From Actinacidiphila sp. DG2A-62 (lineage in GTDB: Bacteria > Actinomycetota > Actinomycetes > Streptomycetales > Streptomycetaceae): a stretch of DNA of 64,000 bases. Positions 21,144 through 30,521 of the stretch are shown here, piece by piece (position 1 is the first letter of the stretch; the number at the start of each line of letters is the position of its first letter). The position numbers and the translations under genes are program-made. The notes under the pieces were generated by a model. That model had not been told where the DNA came from. It did not search any database and worked only from the letters and a program-made list of their open reading frames with translations. The DNA is taken from NCBI RefSeq assembly GCF_035825295.1, contig NZ_JAYMGI010000002.1, positions 2,644,001-2,708,000 on the forward strand, written 5' to 3'.

Positions 21144-23021
21144 CTACTGGCTCGTCTGCGGTGTGTAGTCCTTGCCGAGGACGACCAGGATGTCGGCGTT
21201 GGACGGGACCGTGCCCTTCCTCACACTGCCGGCCGGCAGGCCCAGGGTCGCGGCGACGTCCTTGGCGGCGGCCAGCTGCGCGGCGTCGGCGTAGCTGATC
21301 GTGGAGGTGCTCTGGGTGCCGGTCGCCTTGCCGCCGGGCACGTAGGAGTACGAGCCGCCGTTGACGATCGCGGCCTGGGCCATCGCGGCGGACTTCGCCG
21401 AGCCGCTGGCGTCCTTGATCTCCACGCGCGGCTGGGCCGCGGCGCCGGTGGGCGTCTTGACGGTGCCGCCGAGCACGTCCCTGACCACGCTGTCGGTGGC
21501 CTGGGTGCTGAGCGAGCCGTCCTTCTGCACCGGCAGCATGGCGGTGTCGTAGGCGCCGGTCTTCGCCAGCTCGGCGAGCGCCGCCAGCGACGCGCCGAGC
21601 TGCTTCTCGGTCAGCGAGGGGTCGAGGATCTGGGCCAGGCCCTGCACGGTCCTGGTGGCGTCCGCGGCGTCGCTGGGCATCTTCTTCAGCACCGCCTGCA
21701 TGACCTGCCCGAAGCGGCTGAGCTGGTCGGTCTCGGACTCCCCGGGCGCCCGGTACGTGGCGTACGCGACCGCGGCCTGCCCGGTCAGGTCCTGCTGCTT
21801 GCCCTGGGCGACCAGCGTCTTGCCGCTGTCCTTGCCGGTGCCCTTCACCGTGGCGTTGGTGTCGACGTAGATGTCGCCGACGGAGTCCACGAGCAGTTCC
21901 AGGTACGGGGTGTCGAGCCGCCAGCTGCCCTTGATGTCGGTGCCGAGCAGGGTGTTGAGCCCGTCGCGGGTGGGGCCGACGCCGTCGGCGACGGACTTGT
22001 CGAGGGTGGTGACGTTGCCGTCGTCGCCGGTGAGCTGGACGTTGTTGGGGATCAGCACGGTGGTGCCGCGGCCCTTGGTGGCGTTGTCCACGAGCAGCGC
22101 GGTGGAGCTGGGGCCGCCGCCGACCGGCAGCAGGTGGACCACGATCACGTCGCGCTTCTGGCTGCCGCCGGCGGTCGTCGCCGTGGCCTTGGTCTTTCCC
22201 AGGCCGGGGATCTTGCCGGCCTGCCACAGGTATCCCGCACCGCCGAGCAGCGCCAGGACCAGGACGACGACCAGGCCGGCCTTCCGGTTGCGGCCGCGCC
22301 GTTTGGCCTCCTCGCGGCGCTCGGTCCGCGACTCGGAGAACTTCAGCCAGTCGATGACCTCCTCGGACTCCTCCGACTCCTCGTCGACGAAGGAGAACTG
22401 CTCGGTCTGGTACTCGCGCGGCGCCTCCGGGTCGCGCACCCGGGCCGCGCCGGGCGCGGCGCCGGACGCCGGTCCCTGGCGCAGGTCCTGTGCCGGGTGC
22501 TGCCCGGTGTCGTACCCGGCGTGCTGTCCGGTGTCGTAGACCGGGGACTGCACCCCGGTGTCGTAGGCCGTGGGGCCGCCCGTGCCGTACACCGGGGCCT
22601 GCCGGCCCGTGTCGTACACGGGCGCCTGTTGTCCGGTGTCGTAGACGGGCGGCTGCTGCCCCGTGTCGTAGACGGGCGCCTGCCGGCCGGTGTCGTAGAG
22701 GGGCGGCTGGACGCCGGTGTCGTACAGCGGGTGCTGCCCGGTGTCGTAGCCCTGCTGCTGCGGGATGCGGCCGCCCTGGTCCTGGCCGTAGTACGGCTGC
22801 TGCGGCTGGGACTGCTGCGGGATCCACCCGTCGGGCCGGCCCTGCCCGTAGTACGGGTCGCCGTACTCCTGCTGCTGCGGCGGGGGCGGCGCCTGCACCG
22901 GCCGGCCGTACGCGTCGTAACCGTAGTGCTGCTGCTGGTAGTAGGGGTCCTGCGCGTAAGGGTCTCTCTCGTCGTCTGGACCGCCCTCGGCGTGGTGCCA
23001 ACGGGGGTTTGCGTCGTTCAC
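21144..23021 (-). CDS. LytR/LCP-type membrane protein with YDTG repeats and LytR_C domain
   Basis: 625 residues from GTG 23021. Residues 1-90 are Tyr/Gln/Pro-rich. Residues 91-175 hold ten copies of an 8-9 residue repeat, YDTG(Q/R/V)QxP(V/L). An acidic patch (EESEESEE), a basic stretch and one TM helix (249-263) follow. The external part has LCP-like elements (LLGTDIKGSWRLDTPYLELL, VDSVGDIYVD) and ends in a LytR_C domain (ISYADAAQLAAAKDVAATLG). The Arg/Asp residues that coordinate the pyrophosphate in active LCP enzymes (SIPRD type) are not recognisable; the strand reads VLIPNNVQLTG. By position between nadD and rsfS it matches what I recall as PdtA (SCO2578) of S. coelicolor, a glycopolymer transferase. 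Activity here is uncertain. Confidence 0.82.
   Translation of the reverse strand: MNDANPRWHHAEGGPDDERDPYAQDPYYQQQHYGYDAYGRPVQAPPPPQQQEYGDPYYGQGRPDGWIPQQSQPQQPYYGQDQGGRIPQQQGYDTGQHPLYDTGVQPPLYDTGRQAPVYDTGQQPPVYDTGQQAPVYDTGRQAPVYGTGGPTAYDTGVQSPVYDTGQHAGYDTGQHPAQDLRQGPASGAAPGAARVRDPEAPREYQTEQFSFVDEESEESEEVIDWLKFSESRTERREEAKRRGRNRKAGLVVVLVLALLGGAGYLWQAGKIPGLGKTKATATTAGGSQKRDVIVVHLLPVGGGPSSTALLVDNATKGRGTTVLIPNNVQLTGDDGNVTTLDKSVADGVGPTRDGLNTLLGTDIKGSWRLDTPYLELLVDSVGDIYVDTNATVKGTGKDSGKTLVAQGKQQDLTGQAAVAYATYRAPGESETDQLSRFGQVMQAVLKKMPSDAADATRTVQGLAQILDPSLTEKQLGASLAALAELAKTGAYDTAMLPVQKDGSLSTQATDSVVRDVLGGTVKTPTGAAAQPRVEIKDASGSAKSAAMAQAAIVNGGSYSYVPGGKATGTQSTSTISYADAAQLAAAKDVAATLGLPAGSVRKGTVPSNADILVVLGKDYTPQTSQ
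22489..22752. repeat. Tandem repeats encoding the YDTG units
   Basis: Roughly 27-bp imperfect direct repeats, each carrying the reverse complement of TAC/TAT-GAC-ACC-GG, run through the N-terminal third of the LytR/LCP-type gene. Nine units encode YDTG and one encodes YGTG. Such a tract is prone to copy-number change. Confidence 0.7.
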
Positions 23022-23051
23022 GAGGAACCCCTTCGTGTGTTTCGTTGCGCG

Positions 23052-23687
23052 CTACCCGGTGGCGTCCCGGTACAGCGCGCGTTTGTCGATGTAGCGCACC
23101 ACACCGTCCGGAACCAAGTACCAGACCGGGTCCCCCTTGGCCACCCGCTGGCGGCAGTCGGTGGAGGAGATGGCCAGCGCGGGCACCTCGACCAGCGACA
23201 CGCCGCCGTCGGGGAAGCCCGGGTCCGACAGCGTATGCCCTGGACGTGTGACCCCGATGAAATGAGCCAGCGAGAACAGCTCCTCGGCGTCCCGCCAGGA
23301 GAAGATCTGCGCGAGGGCGTCGGCGCCGGTGATGAAGAACAGGTCCGCGTCGGGGTGCTCGCGGCGCAGGTCGCGCAGGGTGTCGATGGTGTACGTGCGG
23401 CCGCCGCGGTCGATGTCGCTGCGGCTGACCGAGAACTGCGGGTTCGACGCGGTGGCGATGACCGTCATCAGATAGCGGTCCTCGGCCGGGGACACCCTGC
23501 GCTCTTCCTTCTGCCAGGGCTTGCCGGTGGGCACGAACACCACCTCGTCGAGGTGGAACAGGCTGGCCACCTCGCTGGCGGCCACCAGGTGCCCGTGATG
23601 GACGGGATCGAAGGTGCCGCCCATCACGCCGATGCGCTGCTTCCCCGGCCTGCTCGGGGGCGGCGGCTCGGGCTGCCTGGCCGTCAC
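23052..23687 (-). CDS. nadD: Nicotinate-nucleotide adenylyltransferase
   Basis: 211 residues from GTG 23687. It adenylates nicotinate mononucleotide to deamido-NAD in NAD synthesis. The nucleotidyltransferase signature [11 protein letters not shown] spans residues 23-33. [47 protein letters not shown] and the closing [15 protein letters not shown] (ISSTxIR motif) are all present. Length is normal apart from a short Pro-rich N-terminus. One base separates its GTG from the stop of the upstream small membrane gene, so the two are probably coupled. Confidence 0.96.
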   Translation of the reverse strand: MTARQPEPPPPSRPGKQRIGVMGGTFDPVHHGHLVAASEVASLFHLDEVVFVPTGKPWQKEERRVSPAEDRYLMTVIATASNPQFSVSRSDIDRGGRTYTIDTLRDLRREHPDADLFFITGADALAQIFSWRDAEELFSLAHFIGVTRPGHTLSDPGFPDGGVSLVEVPALAISSTDCRQRVAKGDPVWYLVPDGVVRYIDKRALYRDATG

Positions 23688-23688
23688 G

Positions 23689-23847
23689 TCAGTCCCGGTT
23701 GAAGCGGGTGGTGATCCACAGCAGGAGCAGCAGCGCCCCCAGCGCGCCGAAGCCGGTGAGGTACGGGCTCAGGCTCGGGTGGTTGCCGCCGTGCGACTCG
23801 GAGGCTTCGGCGAGCGTGGTCAGGGCGGAGGCTGCGGCGGGCGACAT
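23689..23847 (-). CDS. Small single-pass membrane protein (52 aa)
   Basis: [20 protein letters not shown] followed by one TM helix ([18 protein letters not shown]) and a charged end (RFNRD). The start at ATG 23847 gives a compact protein; an upstream ATG adds only unlikely Arg-rich residues. It precedes nadD by one base. Short proteins of this kind occur before nadD in other streptomycetes, but no function is known. Confidence 0.75.
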   Translation of the reverse strand: MSPAAASALTTLAEASESHGGNHPSLSPYLTGFGALGALLLLLWITTRFNRD

Positions 23848-23975
23848 GGTCGGCACGACCCTTCGGTTCGGACGGCTGGCTCTCCCGCACATCGTACGGG
23901 CGCGGGGCGGGGAACTTCGCGCTGGCTCCGCGCGTCAGAGTAGGTACTGAACGGCTAGCAGGGGGTTGGGCCAGT

Positions 23976-25091
23976 ATGTCCGGATCGGAAGAACCGAAGG
24001 ACCCGGCGGCGGAGAGCGTCAGCACCGAGAAGCACCTGCCGGGACGCACCCGCAGGCGCTTCCAGGGCATCTCCTCGCGCGCCTACGAGCACCCGGCGGA
24101 CAAGTCGGCCCTGGTGGCGCTGCGCAAGCTGACCGGATTCGACACCGTCTTCAAGGCGTTGAGCGGGCTACTGCCCGAGCGGAGCCTGCGGCTGCTGTTC
24201 CTGTCCGACTCGGTGCGGGTCAGCGACGAGCAGTTCCCGCATCTGAACGCGATGCTGCGGGACGCCTGTTGGATCCTGGACCTGGAGAAGGTCCCCAACC
24301 TGTACGTCACGCAGGACCCCAAGCCGAACGCGATGTGCATCGGCATGGACGAGCCGATCATCGTGGTGACCACCGGCCTGGTCGAGCTGCTGGACGAGGA
24401 GGAGATGCGCGCGGTCATCGGCCACGAGGTCGGCCACGCGCTGTCCGGGCACTCCGTCTACCGCACGATCCTGCTGTTCCTGACGAACCTGGCGCTGCGG
24501 GTGGCGTGGATCCCGCTGGGCAATCTGGCGGTGCTGGCGCTGGTCACCGCGCTGCGCGAGTGGTTCCGCAAGTCGGAGCTGTCGGCGGACCGGGCCGGCC
24601 TGCTGGTCGGCCAGGACCTCCAGGCGTCCATGCGCGGCCTGATGAAGCTGGCCGGCGGCAACCACCTGCACGAGATGAACGTCGACTCGTTCCTGAAGCA
24701 GGCCGACGAGTACGAGGCGGCCGGCGACCTGCGCGACTCGGTGCTCAAGATCCTGAACGTACTGCCGCGCAGCCACCCGTTCACCACCGTGCGCGCCGCC
24801 GAGCTGCGCACATGGGCCGCCTCGCGGGACTACCAGCGGCTGATGGACGGCCACTACCCGCAGCGCAGCGCCGACAAGGACGCGTCGGTCTCCGACGCGT
24901 TCAAGGAGTCCGCGGGCCACTACGCCGACACGGTGAAGCAGAGCAAGGACCCGCTGTTCGGCCTGATACGCGACATCTCGAACGGCGCCGGGGAGTTCGG
25001 CGGCAAGCTGCGCGACCGCTTCACCGGCGCCGGCCGCGGCGCCGAGCAGGGCCCGGAGGGCGACGAGGCCGGCGGCGCCGCCCCGGCCTGA
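23976..25091 (+). CDS. M48 family zinc metalloprotease (HtpX-like)
   Basis: 371 residues from ATG 23976. The zinc motif HEVGH is at residues 150-154, the third ligand region is ELSADRAGLLVGQ, and family elements LYVTQDPKPNAMCIGM and IIVVTTGLVELLDEEE precede it. One or two hydrophobic segments (ILLFLTNLALRVAWIPLGNL, VLALVTAL) follow the zinc site, so it is probably membrane-bound with the active site facing the cytoplasm. The C-terminal 70 residues are acidic and Gly-rich. It is divergent from nadD's small upstream gene. Confidence 0.9.
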   Translation: MSGSEEPKDPAAESVSTEKHLPGRTRRRFQGISSRAYEHPADKSALVALRKLTGFDTVFKALSGLLPERSLRLLFLSDSVRVSDEQFPHLNAMLRDACWILDLEKVPNLYVTQDPKPNAMCIGMDEPIIVVTTGLVELLDEEEMRAVIGHEVGHALSGHSVYRTILLFLTNLALRVAWIPLGNLAVLALVTALREWFRKSELSADRAGLLVGQDLQASMRGLMKLAGGNHLHEMNVDSFLKQADEYEAAGDLRDSVLKILNVLPRSHPFTTVRAAELRTWAASRDYQRLMDGHYPQRSADKDASVSDAFKESAGHYADTVKQSKDPLFGLIRDISNGAGEFGGKLRDRFTGAGRGAEQGPEGDEAGGAAPA

Positions 25092-25173
25092 CCCGCCCGG
25101 CCGCCGGCCTGACCCGCCGACACGCCGCGGCGCCCGGCCCGCGTCGACCCGCCGTCGCCCCGCCGCCGTGCGG

Positions 25174-26250
25174 TCAGCCGGCGGTGAGGGCGGGGGCCGC
25201 GGTGGCGAGCACGCCGCACACCGCGCCGACCGGCAGCCGGTGGTCGTACGGATCGGCGCCCACCACGCCGCCGGGCGCGCGGCCCCCCGCCAGGATCGGC
25301 CGGAAGCCGCTCTGCGCCTCGGATTCGCAGGCCAGCGGCCCGGCCGAGACGTCGGCCTGCACGACCTGGACGTGCCCCTGCTGGATCTGCTGGTGGTCGA
25401 AGCGGAAGCGCAGCTTGCGCCGGACGGTGAACAGCGACACCGCGGAGTGGCCCGGGCCGCGCAGCGCGTAGACGAAGGTGTGGTCGGAGGTGACCTCCAG
25501 CTGCGCGTCGTCGGTCTCCTGCGGGTCCATGGTGCCGTTCACCCGGATGTCGCCGGGGACCACGGAGACCTGCTGGGCCGGGTCGAAGCGCACCAGCCAG
25601 CCGGTGGCCTCGTGCTCGCCGTCCTCGGCGGGCTTGCTGAGGCTGGCGTCGAACTGGTCGACCTGTCCGGGGTCGAGCAGGTCGCGCACCGCCCCCACGT
25701 CGCCGTCGGCCACCGCCCTGGGGTTCAGCGAGGTCGCGGTGAGGTACTTCCTGACGATGTCCAGGGCGGCCACCACCTCGCTCTCGGCGAAGCCGCCCTC
25801 GCGGTGCACGTCCGGCGGGTCGACGATGCCCCGGGCGCCCACCGCGTAGGTCGCCGCCCTGCTGCCGCGGAAGGGGGCGGAGGGCGGCACCGCGGGCACC
25901 TCGCCGGGCGGCACGAGCGGGATCACGTTCGCCCGCAGCGGCTCGCCGGCCGCTGGGGTGTCGGCCTTGTAGGGATGCCGCACGCCCATGTAGATCGCGA
26001 AACCGAAGGCCAGCACGATCAGTATCACCAGCGCGGCGGCCTGACGCGCCAGGCCGCCGGGCAGCACATGGCGGATGCGCACCGCACGCGGCGCGCCCGT
26101 CCCGGCCCCCAGGCGCTCGCGCGCGGAGAACTCCTGGATCCGCGCAGCCTTCACGAACGATTCGTCGAAGACGACGGATCGGTACTCGTCCTCACCGCCT
26201 CCCGGGGTGCCCTCCGGGGCGCCCTCGGGAGGGTCTCCAGACCCGCTCAT
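25174..26250 (-). CDS. Membrane-anchored protein, SCO2583-like (unknown function)
   Basis: 358 residues from ATG 26250. A cytoplasmic N-terminus carries the motif EDEYRSVVFDESFVKAARIQ, repeated in altered form in the next gene. One TM helix follows (AALVILIVLAFGFAIYMGV, about residues 72-90), then a large extracytoplasmic domain with alpha/beta character (VVAALDIVRKYLTATSLNP, VTSDHTFVYALRGPGHSAVS). Two Cys near the C-terminus (LACESEAQSG, GAVCGVLA) may bond. In S. coelicolor proteins from this interval were reported, as I recall, to interact with the spore-wall machinery; for this protein that is only inference. Confidence 0.75.
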   Translation of the reverse strand: MSGSGDPPEGAPEGTPGGGEDEYRSVVFDESFVKAARIQEFSARERLGAGTGAPRAVRIRHVLPGGLARQAAALVILIVLAFGFAIYMGVRHPYKADTPAAGEPLRANVIPLVPPGEVPAVPPSAPFRGSRAATYAVGARGIVDPPDVHREGGFAESEVVAALDIVRKYLTATSLNPRAVADGDVGAVRDLLDPGQVDQFDASLSKPAEDGEHEATGWLVRFDPAQQVSVVPGDIRVNGTMDPQETDDAQLEVTSDHTFVYALRGPGHSAVSLFTVRRKLRFRFDHQQIQQGHVQVVQADVSAGPLACESEAQSGFRPILAGGRAPGGVVGADPYDHRLPVGAVCGVLATAAPALTAG

Positions 26251-26314
26251 ATCACAAGGTTAAGTCTGCCGGGAGGTGAATAAAGGCCTCAGTACCGGTC
26301 AACTTGACACCGGA

Positions 26315-26737
26315 TCAGGGCAGCGGGGTGCTGGCGACGGGCGGCACATGGGTGGTGCCCACCGGGCCGGTGCTCGGCGGCGGGATGCTGGGCCGGGCGT
26401 TCCCGGCCCCGCGGTAGACGGCGGCGAAGGTCAGGGCGACGACGCCGATGCCCATCACCACCGCGAGCGCCCAGGCGACCGGCCGGTGCCAGCGGGTGCT
26501 GCTGCCGCGGTAGGGGTGGCCGGCCGCGTACAGCTCGTCGGATTCCAGTGCGGTGTCGTCGTCCAGTTCGGGCACGACGCGGGACTCGCGGGGGTGCCGT
26601 CCGGGCCTGCCGGGCGGGAGCGCGGGACCTTCGGCGACGGCAAGCATCCGTTCCGTGGCCGTGGGCTCATGGAACAGGGCGGACCGTACGAAATCTTCGT
26701 CGAGGACTACGGAGGCGAACTCGTCATCGTCCGGCAT
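26315..26737 (-). CDS. Small membrane protein sharing an N-terminal motif with its neighbour
   Basis: 140 residues from ATG 26737. Its opening DDEFASVVLDEDFVRSALFH aligns with the neighbour's EDEYRSVVFDESFVKAARIQ, and TATERMLA with SARERLGA. One TM helix (PVAWALAVVMGIGVVALTFA) is followed by a short Pro/Thr-rich external tail. The lack of the neighbour's external domain suggests an N-terminal interaction module used by two membrane proteins. Confidence 0.75.
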   Translation of the reverse strand: MPDDDEFASVVLDEDFVRSALFHEPTATERMLAVAEGPALPPGRPGRHPRESRVVPELDDDTALESDELYAAGHPYRGSSTRWHRPVAWALAVVMGIGVVALTFAAVYRGAGNARPSIPPPSTGPVGTTHVPPVASTPLP

Positions 26738-26826
26738 CTGTCCAGGGTAATGCGGAAGTTGGCTGTTTGGGCAGGGGATTCCCGACCGCCTGTGCGACAG
26801 CTGTGCCCCGTTCGGCCGTCGCCCGT

Positions 26827-28122
26827 TCAGCGGATGTGGCCGTCGCCGGTGACGACGTACTTGGTGGAGGTCAGCTCCGGCAGGCCCATCGGACCGCGCG
26901 CGTGCAGCTTCTGGGTGGAGATGCCGATCTCCGCGCCGAAGCCGAACTGGCCGCCGTCGGTGAAGCGGGTCGAGGCGTTCACCATCACGGCCGCCGCGTC
27001 GACCAACTGGGTGAAGCGGCGGGCGGCGGGCTGCGAGGAGGTCACGATGGCCTCGGTGTGACCGGAGGACCACAGCCGGATGTGCTCCACCGCGGCCTCC
27101 AGCGAGTCCACCACGCCGGCGGCGATGTCGTAGGAGAGGTACTCGGCCTCCCAGTCCTCGGCGGTGGCCGCCACCACCGTCGCCTTGCTGCCGGACGCCT
27201 CGGCGATCGCCGCCACCCGGGTGTCGGCGTGCACGGTGACGCCGGCGTCGGCGAGCGCGGCCAGCGCCCGGGGCACGAACTCCTCCGCGATGTCCTGGTG
27301 CACCAGGAGCGTCTCGGCGGCGTTGCACACGCTGGGCCGCTGCGCCTTGGAGTTGACCAGGATCTCCACGGCCATGTCCAGGTCGGCCTGGGCGTCGACG
27401 TAGACGTGGCAGTTGCCGGTGCCGGTCTCGATGACCGGGACGGTGGAGCCCTCGACCACCGAGCGGATGAGGGAGGCGCCGCCGCGCGGGATCAGCACGT
27501 CGACCATGCCGCGGGCGCGCATCAGCTCGGTGACCGACTGGCGGGACTCGCCCGGCACCAGCTGCACCGCGTCGGCGGGCAGCCCGGCGCCGCCGACCGC
27601 GTCGCGCAGCACGGTGACCAGGGCGGTGTTCGAGGCGTAGGCGGAGGAGGAGCCGCGCAGCAGCACCGCGTTCCCGGACTTCAGGCAGAGCGCGGCGGCG
27701 TCCACCGTGACGTTCGGCCGGGCCTCGTAGACGATGCCGACGACGCCGAGCGGCACCCGGACCTGCCGCAGGTCGAGGCCGTTGGGCAGGGTGGAGCCGC
27801 GCAGCACCTCGCCGACCGGGTCCGGCAGCGAGGCGACGTGCCGCACGTCGGCGGCGATCGCGGCGACCCGCTCGCGGGTCAGGGTCAGCCGGTCGATGAT
27901 CGCCTCGCTGGTGCCGGCCGCGCGGGCCCGCTCGACGTCCTCGGCGTTGGCCGCGACGATCTCCTGGGTGCGCACGATCAGCGCGTCCGCGATGGCCAGG
28001 AGGGCGTCGTCCTTGGCGGCGCGGGGCAGCGGGGCCAGGTCGGCGGCGGCGGCGCGGGCGCGGTAGGCCGCGAGCATCACGGGCGACTTCGGCAGGGGCG
28101 ACGGCAGCTCCGGGTGGGTCAT
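26827..28122 (-). CDS. proA: Glutamate-5-semialdehyde dehydrogenase (gamma-glutamyl phosphate reductase)
   Basis: 431 residues from ATG 28122. Second enzyme of proline synthesis, reducing gamma-glutamyl phosphate with NADPH. Family motifs are [65 protein letters not shown], the catalytic Cys in [16 protein letters not shown], and [20 protein letters not shown]. Length and sequence are canonical. proB lies 870 bp upstream on the same strand with one small gene between. Confidence 0.97.
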   Translation of the reverse strand: MTHPELPSPLPKSPVMLAAYRARAAAADLAPLPRAAKDDALLAIADALIVRTQEIVAANAEDVERARAAGTSEAIIDRLTLTRERVAAIAADVRHVASLPDPVGEVLRGSTLPNGLDLRQVRVPLGVVGIVYEARPNVTVDAAALCLKSGNAVLLRGSSSAYASNTALVTVLRDAVGGAGLPADAVQLVPGESRQSVTELMRARGMVDVLIPRGGASLIRSVVEGSTVPVIETGTGNCHVYVDAQADLDMAVEILVNSKAQRPSVCNAAETLLVHQDIAEEFVPRALAALADAGVTVHADTRVAAIAEASGSKATVVAATAEDWEAEYLSYDIAAGVVDSLEAAVEHIRLWSSGHTEAIVTSSQPAARRFTQLVDAAAVMVNASTRFTDGGQFGFGAEIGISTQKLHARGPMGLPELTSTKYVVTGDGHIR

Positions 28123-28183
28123 GAAGGCAGCGTACGGGGTCCGGCGGCCGTGCCGGAGCGCCTTTCCGCAGCCTGAGACACGG

Positions 28184-28270
28184 CCCAGGACACGTGCGGG
28201 GACGTGCGCGGGAGGCGTCCGGGACACGCCCGGGGACGTGCGCGGGGACGTGCGCGGGAGGCGCCCGGGG
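28184..28270. repeat. Short GC-rich tandem repeats upstream of proA
   Basis: The motif GGGGACGTGCGCGGGAGGCG, followed by CCGGG, occurs twice with truncated GGACACG and GGGGACGTGCG copies between, filling the gap between proA and the upstream small gene. No protein-coding pattern or known repeat family is visible. Confidence 0.5.
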
Positions 28271-28301
28271 CCCCGCGCGCCGCTCCCGCCGGTCGCGCGT
28301 C

Positions 28302-28814
28302 TCAGAAGGGGTGCACGCCCACCGGGACCGCGGGCGGCGGGCCGTATCCCTCGGCGAGGCGCTGGTGGTACGTCGCCCGGTCGATGACCTCCAGGCCGAC
28401 CGTCTCCCACGGCGGCAGTCCCGCGGTCGAGCGGTGCTCGCCCCACAGCCGCAGTGCGAGCGCCGCCGCGTCGTGCAGGTCGCGGGCCTCCTCCCAGTAC
28501 CGGATCTCGGCGTGGTCGGTGGCGTATCTGCTGGTCAGCAGGAAGGGGTGGTCGTGGGCGAGCTGTTCGAGGCCGCGTCTGACCTCGGCCAGCGGGGCGC
28601 GGCCGCCGGAGACGCTGAGGGTGACGTGCCAGAGCCGGGCGCCCGGCTCCTCATGGCTCGTGTCGCGCGGCCCTTCCTGTCCCCTGACCTGTCCCGCGGC
28701 CTGGCCGCCGGCCGGTCCCCCGGCCTCGGTCGTCCGCTCGGTGCCGCTGTCGACGCTGACCAGCGTGCGCTCGGCACGTTCGCCGGTCAGCGACCCGGGG
28801 CGCCCTCGTTTCAC
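28302..28814 (-). CDS. Conserved hypothetical protein between proB and proA
   Basis: 170 residues from GTG 28814, chosen because GGGAGG lies 6 bp upstream; the open frame extends to 28967 but that part is low-complexity. The first 60 residues are basic and Gly-rich. The rest is a compact domain: [60 protein letters not shown]. The order beta-alpha-beta-alpha suggests an ACT- or ferredoxin-like fold, but I cannot name the family. It is co-oriented with proA and proB. Confidence 0.75.
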   Translation of the reverse strand: MKRGRPGSLTGERAERTLVSVDSGTERTTEAGGPAGGQAAGQVRGQEGPRDTSHEEPGARLWHVTLSVSGGRAPLAEVRRGLEQLAHDHPFLLTSRYATDHAEIRYWEEARDLHDAAALALRLWGEHRSTAGLPPWETVGLEVIDRATYHQRLAEGYGPPPAVPVGVHPF

Positions 28815-28995
28815 CGGTGGCCTCCCTGTGGGTGGTGGTCCGTTGCGCCGCCCGCGGCCTCCGGTCCGGGACGGCCCCCCGCGTTTCGCGTCCTCCCCAG
28901 TTGACCAGGATCGGGCGTGCGGCGGGGGCGTTTTCCACAAGAAGCACCGTAAGTGCACGTCCGGCACACCCGCCGGACCGGGCCGGCCGGGCGGC

Positions 28996-30231
28996 TCAGG
29001 GGCGCAGCAGCACCAGGTCGTCCCGGTGCACGACCTCGCGCTCGTAGGCCGGGCCCAGCTCCCTGGCCAGGTCGCGGGTGGAGCGGCCGAGCAGCCGCGG
29101 CAGCTCGGTGGCGTCGAAGTTGACCAGGCCGCGGGCCACCGCGTGGCCCGACTCGTCCACCAGGTCGACGGGGTCGCCGGCCACGAAGGCGCCCTCGACC
29201 GCGGTGAGCCCGGCGGGCAGCAGCGAGCTGCCGCGCTCGGTGACCGCGCGGACCGCGCCCGCGTCCAGCCGCAGCGCGCCGCGCGGAGTGGAGGCGTGCG
29301 CCAGCCACAGCAGCCGGTCGGCGCCGCGCTTGCCGGTGCGGTGGAAGTAGGTGCCGGTGGGGCGTCCGGCGAGCGCGTCCGCGGCGTGCACGGCGGAGGT
29401 CAGCACCACGGGCACGCCCGCGCCCGCGGCGATCCCCGCGGCCTCGACCTTGGTGACCATGCCGCCGGTGCCGACGCCGGCCCGCCCGGCGCTGCCGATC
29501 GACACCCCGTCCAGGTCGGCCGGGCCCCTGACCTCGGCGATCCGGCGGGCGCCGGGGGTGCGCGGGTCGCCGTCGTACAGGCCGTCGACGTCGGAGAGCA
29601 GCACCAGCAGGTCGGCGCGGACCAGGTGGGCGACGAGGGCGGCGAGGCGGTCGTTGTCGCCGAAGCGGATCTCGTCGGTGGCCACCGTGTCGTTCTCGTT
29701 GACCACCGGCAGCGCGCCCATCGACAGCAGCTGGTCCAGGGTGCGGTAGGCGTTGCGGTAGTGGGCGCGGCGGCTGACGTCGTCGGAGGTGAGCAGCACC
29801 TGGCCGACGCGGATGCCGTAGCGGGCGAAGGAGGCGGTGTAGCGGGCCACCAGCAGGCCCTGGCCGACGCTGGCGGCGGCCTGCTGCCTGGCCAGGTCCC
29901 GGGGCCTGCGGTCCAGGCCGAGCGGGGCGAGTCCGGCGGCGATGGCGCCGGAGGAAACGAGCACGACCTCGCGGGCGCCGCGGGCCTTGGCCAGCACGTC
30001 GACCAGGGCGTCCACCCGGTCCGCGTCGAGGCCGCCGGCCGCCGTGGTCAGCGAGGAGGAGCCGACCTTGACCACGACGCGGCGGGCCGCGACCACGTCG
30101 GGGCGCGAGTCGTCCCCGGGGGCGGACGGCGCCTCGCCCCGGTCCGAGCCCCTGTCCGCACCCCGGACCCGGTCCGGGTGCCGATCCCGGTCCGCGTCCC
30201 CTGCCGCGTCCTGCCGTGCCGCCGCTGCCAC
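28996..30231 (-). CDS. proB: Glutamate 5-kinase
   Basis: 411 residues from GTG 30231; the first 48 are low-complexity Asp/Arg-rich, so a later start is possible. The enzyme phosphorylates glutamate in proline synthesis. The amino-acid kinase core begins RRVVVKVGSSSLT and includes VVLVSSGAIAAGL, LPVVNENDTVATDEI, RFGDNDRLAALVAH, LLVLLSDVDGLYDGDPR and GVGTGGMVTKVEAAGIA. A PUA domain occupies the last 80 residues (RLDAGAVRAVTERGSSLLPA to DLVDESGHAVARGLVNFDA). Confidence 0.96.
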   Translation of the reverse strand: MAAAARQDAAGDADRDRHPDRVRGADRGSDRGEAPSAPGDDSRPDVVAARRVVVKVGSSSLTTAAGGLDADRVDALVDVLAKARGAREVVLVSSGAIAAGLAPLGLDRRPRDLARQQAAASVGQGLLVARYTASFARYGIRVGQVLLTSDDVSRRAHYRNAYRTLDQLLSMGALPVVNENDTVATDEIRFGDNDRLAALVAHLVRADLLVLLSDVDGLYDGDPRTPGARRIAEVRGPADLDGVSIGSAGRAGVGTGGMVTKVEAAGIAAGAGVPVVLTSAVHAADALAGRPTGTYFHRTGKRGADRLLWLAHASTPRGALRLDAGAVRAVTERGSSLLPAGLTAVEGAFVAGDPVDLVDESGHAVARGLVNFDATELPRLLGRSTRDLARELGPAYEREVVHRDDLVLLRP

Positions 30232-30521
30232 CGCGCTCGTCTCGTCCCCTCGCGTCGCGTCCCGGCGCGCGCCCCGGGCGCGGCCGTCCCTCTGCGCCCG
30301 AATCTACGCGACGTCGCGGGGCCGCCGCCGCGCCGTCCACAGTGCGGTCGGCGCGAGGACGGTGCTCAGGGCGCGCGGGACGCCGCTGCGCGGCGGGCGG
30401 CGGGCGGCGGACCCGCGTCCACGACACGGACGGCCCCGTGCTCAGGGGGCGATTCGCCCGCTCACACGTGCGCGCGGTAGCGTCCAGACGCCCGCGCCGC
30501 GCCGTCCCACGAGGAAGCCCC

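Noticed and set aside
22489..22752. Considered a CRISPR array because of regular short repeats
   Set aside because: The repeats are imperfect, contiguous, in frame and encode YDTG units of the LytR/LCP-type protein; there are no unique spacers.
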